NCBI GenBank assembly: GCA_028712665.1
Contig: JAQTRC010000005.1
Span: 1 to 43,337 of the forward strand
Source: Desulfuromonadaceae bacterium
Lineage (GTDB): Bacteria; Desulfobacterota; Desulfuromonadia; Geobacterales; Pseudopelobacteraceae
DNA length: 43,337 bases
Reading direction: 5' to 3'
A program made the position numbers and the translations under genes. Shown in pieces: positions 1-6,694 of this stretch (position 1 is the first letter of the stretch; each line of letters begins with the position of its first letter). The notes under the pieces are model-generated. The model searched no databases, was not told where the DNA came from, and saw only the letters and a program-made list of their open reading frames with translations.

Positions 1-336
1 GAAGATGCGGAGTTGGTCGTGACCGCTTTCGGCTCACCGGCGCGGATCGCCAAAACCGCGATTGCCATGGCGCGAGAGGCCGGCATGAAGGTCGGTCTGC
101 TCCGTCCGATTACCCTTTTCCCTTTTCCCAAAAAGGCCTGTGCAACAATTTCAGAACGATGCAAGCGTTTTCTGGATATCGAGCTTTCCACCGGCCAGAT
201 GATCGATGATGTGCGTCTCTCGGTGGCGCGTGATGCCGAAGTGGCCTTTTACGGGCGCCCGCCGGGTGCCGGTTCGCTACCGACACCGGAAGAACTTTTC
301 GAGCAGATCAGGAAAAACTACCAGGCGCCTGCCTGA
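1..336 (+). CDS. 2-oxoacid:ferredoxin oxidoreductase, alpha subunit (3' end only)
   Basis: This is the C-terminal 111 residues of a gene that begins before the window; frame 1 is open from base 1 to the TGA at 334-336. The fragment matches the C-terminal domain of KorA/VorB-type alpha subunits, with the typical LRPITLFPFP stretch, an ELSTGQMIDDVRL motif and a final segment on the pattern FYGRPPGAGSLPTPEEL. The enzyme would oxidatively decarboxylate a 2-oxoacid to an acyl-CoA while reducing ferredoxin in the cytoplasm. The beta subunit follows after 18 bp and the gamma subunit after that, so this is an operon. The substrate (2-oxoglutarate or branched-chain 2-oxoacid) cannot be decided from this fragment. 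Apparent internal starts such as the TTG at 13 are not real starts. Confidence 0.9.
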   Translation, partial: EDAELVVTAFGSPARIAKTAIAMAREAGMKVGLLRPITLFPFPKKACATISERCKRFLDIELSTGQMIDDVRLSVARDAEVAFYGRPPGAGSLPTPEELFEQIRKNYQAPA

Positions 337-354
337 GCAGCTGAGGATCAAACA

Positions 355-1098
355 ATGAAACAGGTATTCTCCAGGCCCGAAAGCCTGAAAGACGTTCAGA
401 CCCACTTCTGTCCCGGTTGTCATCATGGCTCGATCCATAGGCTGGTGGCCGAAGCTATTGATGAGTTAGGTGTCCGCAGCGAGACAATCGGTGTTGCTTC
501 GGTAGGCTGCTCAGTTTTTCTATACGCGTATTTCGATGTCGACGTGATCGAGTCACCGCACGGTCGAGCCCCGGCGGTAGCTACCGGTGCCAAGCGTGCA
601 CGCCCTGACCGGATAGTCTTCACCTACCAGGGGGATGGGGATCTGGCGGCCATCGGAATGTCCGAGATCATCCATGCCGCCAACCGGGGCGAGGATATCA
701 CCGTCATATTCGTAAACAACACCACTTACGGCATGACAGGAGGCCAGATGGCCCCCACCACAATGCCGGGACAGAAAACTTCAACCTCACCTTATGGACG
801 CGACATCAAAAAGGACGGTGCGCCATTCAAGATGGCTGAACTGCTGGCTCAATTGGAAGGAGTGGCCTTTTCGGCCCGCGTGGCGGTCAATAACCCCAAG
901 AACGTTCTGCAGGCCAAGAAGATGATAAATACCGCCTTCCGCTATCAGGTCGAAAAAAAGGGGTTTTCTTTCATAGAGGCCCTGGCCGCCTGCCCCACCA
1001 ACTGGGGCATGAGGCCGCTGGAGGCCAACAAGCGGGTGGGTGACGAGATGATTCCCTACTTCCCGTTGGGTGTGTACCGCAACACCGCTAACCTTTAA
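355..1098 (+). CDS. 2-oxoacid:ferredoxin oxidoreductase, beta (TPP-binding) subunit
   Basis: This 247-aa protein is the thiamine-pyrophosphate subunit of a ferredoxin-dependent 2-oxoacid oxidoreductase. FCPGCHHG near residues 18-25 is the start of the TPP/[4Fe-4S] domain. The TPP/Mg site is visible as [11 protein letters not shown] (about 91-101) followed by [11 protein letters not shown] (about 121-131). Length and motifs fit KorB/VorA-type beta subunits. It lies 18 bp after the alpha subunit and 92 bp before gamma; that gap is filled by a hairpin repeat (1101-1180). Known role of the family: acyl-CoA formation coupled to ferredoxin reduction. Reduced ferredoxin is also the low-potential donor that benzoyl-CoA reductases depend on in some anaerobes, but a link to the bam genes 30 kb away is only inference. 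Confidence 0.93.
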   Translation: MKQVFSRPESLKDVQTHFCPGCHHGSIHRLVAEAIDELGVRSETIGVASVGCSVFLYAYFDVDVIESPHGRAPAVATGAKRARPDRIVFTYQGDGDLAAIGMSEIIHAANRGEDITVIFVNNTTYGMTGGQMAPTTMPGQKTSTSPYGRDIKKDGAPFKMAELLAQLEGVAFSARVAVNNPKNVLQAKKMINTAFRYQVEKKGFSFIEALAACPTNWGMRPLEANKRVGDEMIPYFPLGVYRNTANL

Positions 1099-1100
1099 TA

Positions 1101-1180
1101 TAAGTTAGAAATTATTTTCTGCGTTTTTTTTTTTGAGGAAAATAATTTCGTTAACGCACTCATCCCGTTAATCGGGGTCT
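1101..1180 (+). repeat. Hairpin repeat, copy 1 (TAAGTTAG element)
   Basis: The sequence begins TAAGTTAG and has a perfect 12-bp inverted repeat, GAAATTATTTTC (1108-1119) and GAAAATAATTTC (1138-1149), around a T-rich loop. A conserved tail of the type GTTAACGCA-TCCCGTTA then runs to about 1180. Two more copies are at 4702-4775 and 20488-20552. The stem sequence differs between copies while pairing is kept. This copy sits inside the oxidoreductase operon, directly before the gamma-subunit ribosome binding site. Confidence 0.75.
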
Positions 1181-1190
1181 GGAGAAATTC

Positions 1191-1745
1191 ATGCGCTACG
1201 ATGTTTTTATTTCGGGTTACGGCGGTCAGGGAGCACTGCTGGCCGGAAACCTGCTTTCATATGCCGCCATACACGAAGGTCTGAATGTATCGTTCTTCCC
1301 GGTGTACGGAGTTGAAAAGCGTGGTGGCTCAGCCATGTGCACGGTGGTTTTTTCCGACGGAGATACCGGATCTCCGGTTGTTGGCAACCCCTCCGTGTCT
1401 GTTATTCTCAATCAGCTCTCCTTCGACAAATACGCCGCCAAGGTCAGGCAGGGGGGGATCTGTATTGTTAACTCGAGCCTGGTCAACACCGACGGGGCCA
1501 AACTGCCGGGAATCGATCTGGTATTGGTGCCGATGAATCAGCTGGCAATCGACCTGGGCGATGTGAGGATGGTCAACATGGTTGCGTGCGGAGCGTATAT
1601 CGCGATGACCGGGGCGCTGCCATTCGCCGCTCTGGAAGAGGCGCTAAAAAAGACGTTGCCGGAGCGCAATCACCACCTGATCCAGGCCAATGTTAAGGCG
1701 ATTGAGGCCGGAGCAGTTGCGGCATGCGGCCAAAGAAAGGCTTGA
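1191..1745 (+). CDS. 2-oxoacid:ferredoxin oxidoreductase, gamma subunit
   Basis: This 184-aa protein is the gamma subunit of the oxidoreductase. The N-terminus FISGYGGQGALLAGNLL (about 6-22) is the glycine-rich signature of the POR gamma domain, and YGVEKRGGSAMCTVVFSD (about 39-56) is the second conserved segment. The start codon follows a GGAG at 1181-1184. It completes the alpha-beta-gamma set; a small separate ferredoxin-like delta subunit is not seen downstream, so it may lie upstream of the window. The tRNA-Gln gene starts 38 bp after the stop codon. Confidence 0.92.
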   Translation: MRYDVFISGYGGQGALLAGNLLSYAAIHEGLNVSFFPVYGVEKRGGSAMCTVVFSDGDTGSPVVGNPSVSVILNQLSFDKYAAKVRQGGICIVNSSLVNTDGAKLPGIDLVLVPMNQLAIDLGDVRMVNMVACGAYIAMTGALPFAALEEALKKTLPERNHHLIQANVKAIEAGAVAACGQRKA

Positions 1746-1770
1746 CGTCCGTGCCCCGATTTGATACAAA
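1742..1770 (+). promoter_or_regulatory. Possible sigma-70 promoter for tRNA-Gln
   Basis: TTGACG (1742-1747), a 17-bp spacer and TACAAA (1765-1770) lie just upstream of the tRNA. The -35 overlaps the stop codon of the gamma subunit. The -10 is a weak match, so the tRNA could instead be co-transcribed with the operon. Confidence 0.4.
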
Positions 1771-1783
1771 AACAGTCCTTTAT

Positions 1784-1857
1784 TGGGGTATCGCCAAATG
1801 GTAAGGCAACGGACTCTGACTCCGTCACTCTTGGTTCGAATCCAGGTACCCCAGCCA
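1784..1857 (+). tRNA. tRNA-Gln (anticodon CUG)
   Basis: A complete cloverleaf is readable. The acceptor arm is TGGGGTA pairing with TACCCCA, followed by discriminator G and an encoded CCA. The anticodon stem CGGA/TCCG holds the loop CTCTGAC, giving anticodon CTG, which reads Gln CAG codons. The T-loop is GTTCGAATC. A rho-independent terminator follows at 1867-1898. The 3' half is partly duplicated at 3207-3258. Confidence 0.95.
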
Positions 1858-1866
1858 TAAAACATG

Positions 1867-1898
1867 CGGGTTCACAGACTGTTGTGGACCCGTCTTTT
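1867..1898 (+). terminator. Rho-independent terminator after tRNA-Gln
   Basis: The stem CGGGTTCACA (1867-1876) pairs with TGTGGACCCG (1883-1892), with one G-T pair and a 6-nt loop, and is followed by TCTTTT. Confidence 0.75.
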
Positions 1899-1925
1899 CG
1901 TGATTATTCGGGAAATATTTGTCCA

Positions 1926-1957
1926 TAAAAAAACCCACCATTTCAATCAGTGGGTTT
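1926..1957 (-). terminator. Possible minus-strand terminator
   Basis: The 7-bp inverted repeat AACCCAC / GTGGGTT has seven T residues after it only when read on the minus strand. No convincing minus-strand gene lies to its right, so what it would terminate is unclear. Confidence 0.4.
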
Positions 1958-2453
1958 CGCTTCTCTGTAAATATTCTAATACCTTTAGGTTTTTATCCGA
2001 TCGGTTGCTTCAATCGGAACACTTTCGCGGCCTATGTCTGATTCAACTCAGGCGGAGTAACTTCCATATTCAAGTAAGCCCTCCTTCCAAATGATTTGAA
2101 CTTCTTTCCATCTGACTAAAATTATACCACACGGAATATGAAAATACAGTCTGTTGAAAATATTTTTATGCGAGTATACTGTGAGGCTGTAAACCATACC
2201 ATTTGAGATAGCATACCTGTCGGATATAGAAATGCCCCTCCAAGATGAAAGTTTTATACACTCCATATTTTCGTTAATATATATAACATGCCGTATTTAC
2301 TGAGCTATAACTTAACCTCCAGAAATTTAGTATCATTTCCACATACAGCACCCCCCTGATTGTTCTTCCCGGAACAGCCTACTCCGCTAACTTATATAAT
2401 AATGTTCCATAATATTAAATGGTTACGACCCAACTGATTTATTCAACTCAACT

Positions 2454-2469
2454 TGGCACCGGCAATGCA
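2454..2469 (+). promoter_or_regulatory. Sigma-54 (-24/-12) promoter
   Basis: TGGCACCGGCAATGCA fits the sigma-54 consensus TGGCAC-N5-TTGCW with correct GG-to-GC spacing and one difference (ATGCA). It is 54 bp upstream of the small membrane protein at 2524. A short dyad, TGTTC-TTCCC-GGAACA, about 85 bp upstream could be an activator site. Confidence 0.7.
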
Positions 2470-2523
2470 GTAACAATTACAAAAGCAATCCAGATTCCAG
2501 AACAGTCGAAATAGGAGGATGTC

Positions 2524-2751
2524 ATGAGAACGCTAGCTACGATAATCGGAATCATCGCACCGGCAACGGCATTTGCAACAAACGATGTAACCAACAATGT
2601 TTTCGTAAGTGGCCCACTGATTCTGCTCTTCCTCGGTTTCTGCGCCTTGGTGGTTGTTATCCAGTGTGTACCGGCGATTACGATGCTTTATGGGATGTTC
2701 AAAGGAATCAGGTCTGTAGTGAAAGATGAAATGGCGACAACCCACAAGTAG
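2524..2751 (+). CDS. Small membrane protein of the Q-x-x-P family (paralogue A)
   Basis: I do not know a named family for this 75-aa protein. Residues 1-18 look like a signal peptide or N-terminal helix (TLATIIGIIAPATAFA). A single transmembrane segment, about 32-56, contains FLGFCALVVVIQCVPAI and is followed by a basic KGIRS stretch and a polar tail. The pattern FLxFxAxxxxxQxxPxxxLxxxxKG recurs in four other small proteins of this window (4457-4684, 12254-12535, 12994-13233, 15007-15285). A strong AGGAGG lies 6 bp before the start. It is a one-gene unit between a sigma-54 promoter and a terminator. By analogy with small subunits of respiratory complexes it may be an accessory subunit, but that is inference. 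Confidence 0.8.
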   Translation: MRTLATIIGIIAPATAFATNDVTNNVFVSGPLILLFLGFCALVVVIQCVPAITMLYGMFKGIRSVVKDEMATTHK

Positions 2752-2785
2752 CAAAGGGGAATATATGAAAATCGAATATAATATA

Positions 2786-2813
2786 AGAGGCCACCTCCGG
2801 GGTGGCCTCTTTG
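2786..2813 (+). terminator. Terminator of the small membrane protein gene
   Basis: A perfect 10-bp stem, AGAGGCCACC (2786-2795) with GGTGGCCTCT (2801-2810) and loop TCCGG, sits 34 bp after the stop codon. The T tract is short. Confidence 0.75.
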
Positions 2814-2980
2814 CATATCTGTCGTCGGATCAGATACTATTATCCGCTTTTCGGTTTGTTCATTTGCATACGCAAGATATGAAAAAACTAAAAATGAGTA
2901 GGTAATATTGACTTTTGTAAAATAGCAGATGATTAAAGAGCAAAATAGGTGTATTCAGAATCAAAATTCAGCAAAAAGTG

Positions 2981-3182
2981 TTTTCCACAAAAACTGTGGA
3001 TAAACACGCTGCAACTGTGGATAAACTTCAAAGTTATCTTGAATAATACAGCTTTTTATCGTTTTGCATACAGAATGAGCAGTACTTGTAACAACCTGTA
3101 ATTGCGTGTTAATAGTTATTTTATGGTTGTATGCGATATCATTAAAACAGAGAAATATAAAAGTGCATTAAAAAGTGGATAA
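2981..3182. other. Cluster of DnaA boxes in AT-rich DNA
   Basis: Two perfect DnaA boxes in the same orientation, TGTGGATAA at 2995-3003 and 3016-3024, are spaced 21 bp (two helical turns). One-mismatch boxes lie at 2981-2989 (TTTTCCACA) and 3174-3182 (AGTGGATAA). The surrounding 350 bp is non-coding and very AT-rich. This looks like an origin-type or DnaA-titration site. No dnaA, dnaN or rep gene is present, so a functional origin is not shown. Confidence 0.55.
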
Positions 3183-3206
3183 CTTTATAGAAACAGGAGA
3201 TATCAA

Positions 3207-3258
3207 CCCAACTCTGACGCCGGCATCTCCTCGTTCGAATCCAGGTACCCCTGCCATG
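3207..3258 (+). pseudogene. Degenerate tRNA-Gln 3' half (possible att-site remnant)
   Basis: The segment keeps the anticodon-loop sequence CTCTGAC and, after a diverged variable region, GTTCGAATCCAGGTACCCC followed by tGCCAT. This matches the 3' end of tRNA-Gln at 1839-1858 with one difference in the last 25 bases. The 5' half of a tRNA is absent and the anticodon stem no longer pairs properly. It is either a tandem tRNA-Gln gene that decayed or the distal direct repeat left by an element that integrated at tRNA-Gln. Confidence 0.75.
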
Positions 3259-3367
3259 GATAAATCAGGCACGAAAACCGCAGTCCGAAACAGGCTGATC
3301 CTCCTTAATCGCTTAATATTATTTCTATAATGCCGATATAAACCAAAACGTGTCAAGGAGGTGGGTA

Positions 3368-3625
3368 ATGTCTGTAATTCTTCCTCAACTCTCGCCGAAC
3401 GCACTGATAGGGAACCCAGCCAACTTAAATCCGCTGGCGCATGCTTCTTACAATGTATCGGCATCTGCTGCCGGAACTATGGCCCAACAAAAAACTGCTC
3501 GGGATAAAAGTGATTCCGTGACCATTTCCAGGCAGGCGCTGGAAAAGTCGGCAGAGGCAGATGGTCACGATGGGAATGCGAAGGAGACCCAAACAAAACA
3601 AGCGCCGGGCAAGGCGAAACTCTAG
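3368..3625 (+). CDS. Small hypothetical protein
   Basis: This 85-aa protein starts at the ATG at 3368, preceded by a very strong AAGGAGG at 3356-3362; an in-frame start 18 bp upstream lacks this site. The first half is rich in small and polar residues (SPNALIGNPANLNPLAHASYN). The middle contains DSVTISRQALEKS and the tail is highly charged and Lys/Gln-rich. There is no signal peptide, membrane helix or cysteine. It is probably disordered and cytoplasmic. I do not recognise a function. The strong ribosome binding site and the T/S-V-T-I-S-x-x-A motif, which I have seen in short proteins of related bacteria, argue that it is real. Confidence 0.65.
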   Translation: MSVILPQLSPNALIGNPANLNPLAHASYNVSASAAGTMAQQKTARDKSDSVTISRQALEKSAEADGHDGNAKETQTKQAPGKAKL

Positions 3626-3775
3626 GGTATACACGGATCCTGACGTTCCTTGACCAAACCAAACAGAGCAGTCAGCCCTGTCTCTTCAAAAGGTTCCCCC
3701 TAAAGATGCCACTCCCGGTCGGGGTAAAGCCGTTATATTGAAGGGTCAGAAGTTTTCTTATTCCTGTCTGCTTCT

Positions 3776-4093
3776 CTAACTTATTTTATCTGCGTTTATA
3801 TGAAGTTGACAGTGGAGGCATTTGCGCAGGAACAGAAGAGTCATCCCATGCAGATGGAAATAGTTGCCGCATCTTGGACATTTGCTCAACGCGGCCTGAA
3901 AAGTAAAAATGATCAAAAAGAGCACCCAGATACCAAATACAGTTCCCATGGCTCTGTTGGTGGGTGAAATATTATAGGTAATCCATAAGGCAGGGATATA
4001 AACAAGCAGTGTGCCGAAAAAATATTTTCGGCGCCTTCTTGTTGTTTTTAAAATATCCCTGTATGTCACCGGGTCGACCGGACTGTCATCCAT
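3776..4093 (-). CDS. Membrane protein with a zinc-ribbon-like CxxC pair
   Basis: This 105-aa protein has two predicted transmembrane helices (about 25-41 and 48-68) after a basic RRRRK segment. A C-terminal cytoplasmic region carries CPRC (about 72-75) and CLHC (about 92-95), the spacing of a zinc ribbon. A GGAG sits about 8 bp before the ATG. It is the third gene of a likely minus-strand unit (4684 to 3776) that starts at a sigma-54 promoter. No function is recognised. The zinc-ribbon plus two-helix layout is common in uncharacterised bacterial membrane proteins. Confidence 0.7.
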   Translation of the reverse strand: MDDSPVDPVTYRDILKTTRRRRKYFFGTLLVYIPALWITYNISPTNRAMGTVFGIWVLFLIIFTFQAALSKCPRCGNYFHLHGMTLLFLRKCLHCQLHINADKIS

Positions 4094-4149
4094 TCATCAT
4101 CTCCACCCCTCAAACAATCCCATTCAATTATCTATACATCATAGCGTAC

Positions 4150-4383
4150 TTATTCTCTTTTTCTAAAAAGAAAATACCAGATCGAGAAAATTGATTCTCC
4201 GAGAGCTATAAACAGCAGGTAGGGAATAACAATACCTACGCGGTCATCGACCAATAATCTGTAGATGCCGGGTAAAAATGATGGTACGAGGCAGACAATA
4301 ATAATACTTACACCACAGGCAAGCGTAGCTATTGAACCTGCGATATGTGCTTTTATAAAGAAGTTTTCGCTTGGCAACCACAT
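4150..4383 (-). CDS. Hypothetical membrane protein
   Basis: This 77-aa protein has two to three hydrophobic segments (about 9-33 and 44-70: HIAGSIATLACGVSIIIVCL and the IPYLLFIALGESIFSIWYFLF region) and ends in FRKRE. I chose the ATG at 4383, preceded by GAGAGG. The longer frame from 4446 adds 21 polar residues without a better ribosome binding site. It lies between the Q-x-x-P small protein (4457-4684) and the zinc-ribbon protein (3776-4093) on the same strand. No homologous family is recognised. Confidence 0.55.
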   Translation of the reverse strand: MWLPSENFFIKAHIAGSIATLACGVSIIIVCLVPSFLPGIYRLLVDDRVGIVIPYLLFIALGESIFSIWYFLFRKRE

Positions 4384-4456
4384 GACCAGACCTCTCGATT
4401 CTCTTGATGCCAAAGGCGCGAACTTTCCTTCCGGTCCGCGCCACAAGCAGCCGGAG

Positions 4457-4684
4457 TTATTTCGCCTCGGTTTTTGCTTCAGTTTTTGCTACCTTTTTTG
4501 CTGTGATTCCCTTGACCAGTCCTGCGATCAACATGATGGCCGGGATTAACTGCCCGACTACAATCACCGCAAAGAAGCCGAGGAATATCCAGACAAAAAT
4601 ATCACCGCCTCCTGCGGTTACGTCTGAAGATGCAAATACAGTAGCGGGGGCCATTGTTCCTATCAGGGCGGCTAACGTTTTCAT
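4457..4684 (-). CDS. Small membrane protein of the Q-x-x-P family (paralogue B)
   Basis: This 75-aa protein is very similar to the one at 2524-2751: the N-terminus KTLAALIGTMAPATVFA parallels RTLATIIGIIAPATAFA. The transmembrane segment FLGFFAVIVVGQLIPAIML with the following LVKGI carries the family motif. The tail is a Lys/Glu/Ala/Thr repeat (KTEAKTEAK). An AAGGAG lies 8 bp before the ATG. It heads a three-gene minus-strand unit whose sigma-54 promoter is at 4805-4820, and copy 2 of the hairpin repeat lies in its leader. Function unknown; a secreted or membrane-anchored small subunit is likely. Confidence 0.8.
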   Translation of the reverse strand: MKTLAALIGTMAPATVFASSDVTAGGGDIFVWIFLGFFAVIVVGQLIPAIMLIAGLVKGITAKKVAKTEAKTEAK

Positions 4685-4701
4685 GGCTTGCTCCTTTTTA
4701 A

Positions 4702-4775
4702 TAAGTTAGGAATCATTTCTGAGGTTTTAATGCTGAAATGATTTTGTAAGCGCATTTATCCTGTTTATCATGGCC
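4702..4775 (+). repeat. Hairpin repeat, copy 2
   Basis: It begins TAAGTTAGG and has a 9-bp inverted repeat AATCATTTC (4711-4719) / GAAATGATT (4735-4743). The conserved tail has the form TTTTGTAAGCGCA-TTATCCTGTTTA. The stem bases differ from copies 1 and 3 but still pair. Read on the plus strand it has the same orientation as the others, although the flanking gene here is on the minus strand. Confidence 0.7.
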
Positions 4776-4804
4776 AGGTTTTCTCGTTGTTCGATTTAAA
4801 AAGC

Positions 4805-4820
4805 AGCATCAATTGTGCCA
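4805..4820 (-). promoter_or_regulatory. Sigma-54 (-24/-12) promoter
   Basis: On the minus strand the sequence is TGGCACAATTGATGCT: a perfect -24 box TGGCAC and an ATGCT -12 box with correct spacing. It is 120 bp upstream of the small membrane protein at 4684. The rest of the 4821-5072 gap is AT-rich and I see nothing else in it that I can support. Confidence 0.7.
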
Positions 4821-5072
4821 ATAGGTTATCTGTTGTAAATGCGATACTCTAAGAAGAGAAATTTCGGGTTGTTACGTAGCTCAGGGGCGGAATATACCGT
4901 TTTTATTATTTTTTTGAACCTTATGGAAAGTATAGAATAGTTATACTTATCTAAGTTCTCAAATATCCGGAACAGCGGCCAGAAGAGGTTTTTTGCTGGC
5001 AGTGCGGCCGGAAACAGGTGTATATGGTTTGCAAACAGTTACGGCACCGATGAATAACAAGGAAATCAGAGC

Positions 5073-6674
5073 ATGAAAATGCGCATATCCCTCATCGCAA
5101 AATTTACCTTTTCCACTTCGTTGATACTGCTTGTTTTCATGTTGTTGCTGGATAATATAAATAATAAAAACTTCAGAAAGGTAATGATAGGTTACGCCGT
5201 TTCAAACGCCGAAGAAGTTGCCAACATAATCAATCAGAGCGCATATGACGCGATGATGAGAAACGACAAAAACAGCCTTTATCATATAATCGGAAAAATT
5301 GCCGAAAGTGAAGATATTGCTCATATTCGGTTGATTGATCAAAAAGGGCAGGTGGTCTTTTCAAACTTAAATGCAGAAATCGGTTCCGTCATCGGCAAAC
5401 ATGCCGACGAATGCATTATGTGTCACAATTCTGAAAGTCCCGATGTACCGAAATTGAACAGCAGCAGGATCATTACTACAAAGTCGGGCAAAGAAGTGCT
5501 TGGCTTCACTAAGGCAATTCATAATCAACCGGCCTGTATTGCTGCATCCTGCCATTTTCATGGAAAACACGACACTGTGCTGGGACTTCTTGATATTTCA
5601 ATCTCCCTGGAAATGCTCCGAAAGAAATCCCGGGAATATCGGCTGGATTTTTTCGTGCTGACATGCCTGCTCCTGTTGATGATCGGTACGCTGGTAATAG
5701 TTCAGACATATTTTCTTGTTGATATTCCGGTGCAGAGGCTTGTCAGGCAGAGCACTCTGGTTGCAGCGGGGGATCTTGAATCAAGGGTTCCTGTCTCAAG
5801 CAGGGATGAACTTGGCGAATTGTCTGAAGCATTCAACCTGATGACCAATAATCTTGGCAATGCCCGCAAGGAGTTGGAGGAATGGGGCGCAAGTCTGGAG
5901 CTGAAGGTGGAGGAGCGAACACGCGAGGTCAAGATAATTGAGAACCAGCTCTTCCGATCTGAAAAACTGGCATCGCTGGGTCAACTGGTAGCCGGCATAG
6001 CGCATGAGATCAACAATCCGTTGACCGGCATTCTACTCTTTGCCTCTATTGTCAGTAGCGACAAACGCCTTGACCCGGCGCTAATAGCAGATATTGATCG
6101 AATCATATCCGAAACCAGCCGCTGTGCGGATATTGTCAAACGGCTCCTGGAATTTTCCCGTGAGTCAGTGGCCCATAAAGAGAGCTTTTCGCTGAATAAA
6201 AAGATGGAAGAGGTCATCGCCTTGATGTACCAGCATCCGAACTTTCAAAATATCAACTTCATCAAGGTGTGCGCCCCTTATCTACCCGACGTCATTGCAG
6301 ATCCGGCGCAGATTCAGCAGGTGCTTGTAAACCTGTTCATAAACGCCAGTCAAGCCATGCCGGAAGGGGGCGATCTCAAATTGAGCACCAGAATGTCGCC
6401 AGATGGAGGCTATGTCTGCATTGAGATTAAGGATACCGGCCATGGCATCCCCGAAGAAAACCTCAACCGGATATTCGATCCGTTCTTTACAACCAAAACG
6501 GATGGAACCGGCCTGGGGCTTTCAATATCTTATGGGATCGTGGAAAACAATGGTGGGAAATTGGAGGTTAAAAGCCGGGTTGACGAGGGAACGGCTTTTA
6601 CTCTCATGCTGCCTGTCGATGACGGAACCATGCCACTAACTCCACGGCTGCCAGATAATTCCAATGGCAAATAG
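5073..6674 (+). CDS. Sensor histidine kinase with periplasmic c-type heme sensor domain
   Basis: This 533-aa membrane kinase has a first helix at about 7-26, a periplasmic domain (27-190), a second helix (about 192-216) and HAMP (217-262). A coiled coil is followed by HisKA with His311 in AGIAHEINNP, then the HATPase domain with N (LFINASQAM), G1 (DTGHGIP) and G2 (GTGLGLS) boxes. The periplasmic domain carries CIMCH (Cys114-His118) and an unusual CIAASCH, CX4CH (Cys155/Cys160-His161). Both are plausible covalent heme sites, so it may sense redox state, oxygen or NO. The protein at 20570-21403 has the same sensor with identical CX4CH position. The adjacent NtrC-type regulator (6695-8110) is convergent, 20 bp away, and is the likely partner. 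No receiver domain is fused. Confidence 0.92.
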   Translation: MKMRISLIAKFTFSTSLILLVFMLLLDNINNKNFRKVMIGYAVSNAEEVANIINQSAYDAMMRNDKNSLYHIIGKIAESEDIAHIRLIDQKGQVVFSNLNAEIGSVIGKHADECIMCHNSESPDVPKLNSSRIITTKSGKEVLGFTKAIHNQPACIAASCHFHGKHDTVLGLLDISISLEMLRKKSREYRLDFFVLTCLLLLMIGTLVIVQTYFLVDIPVQRLVRQSTLVAAGDLESRVPVSSRDELGELSEAFNLMTNNLGNARKELEEWGASLELKVEERTREVKIIENQLFRSEKLASLGQLVAGIAHEINNPLTGILLFASIVSSDKRLDPALIADIDRIISETSRCADIVKRLLEFSRESVAHKESFSLNKKMEEVIALMYQHPNFQNINFIKVCAPYLPDVIADPAQIQQVLVNLFINASQAMPEGGDLKLSTRMSPDGGYVCIEIKDTGHGIPEENLNRIFDPFFTTKTDGTGLGLSISYGIVENNGGKLEVKSRVDEGTAFTLMLPVDDGTMPLTPRLPDNSNGK

Positions 6675-6694
6675 GCATAAGTCACTACTGGAAT

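Noticed and set aside
1864-2266. Overlapping short frames on both strands after the tRNA-Gln (76 and 72 aa).
   Set aside because: No ribosome binding site, no recognisable motif, and the region is filled with hairpins and AT-rich DNA.
2387-2440. CTAACTTA at 2387 as an inverted fourth copy of the hairpin repeat.
   Set aside because: Neither the paired stem nor the GTTAACGCA tail is present next to it.
3690-3735. A TAAAG ... GCCGTTAT sequence resembling a sigma-28 (flagellar) promoter or a riboswitch-like stem.
   Set aside because: The spacing between TAAAG and GCCG is too long for sigma-28, and the short CCCG/CGGG stem does not match a riboswitch I know.
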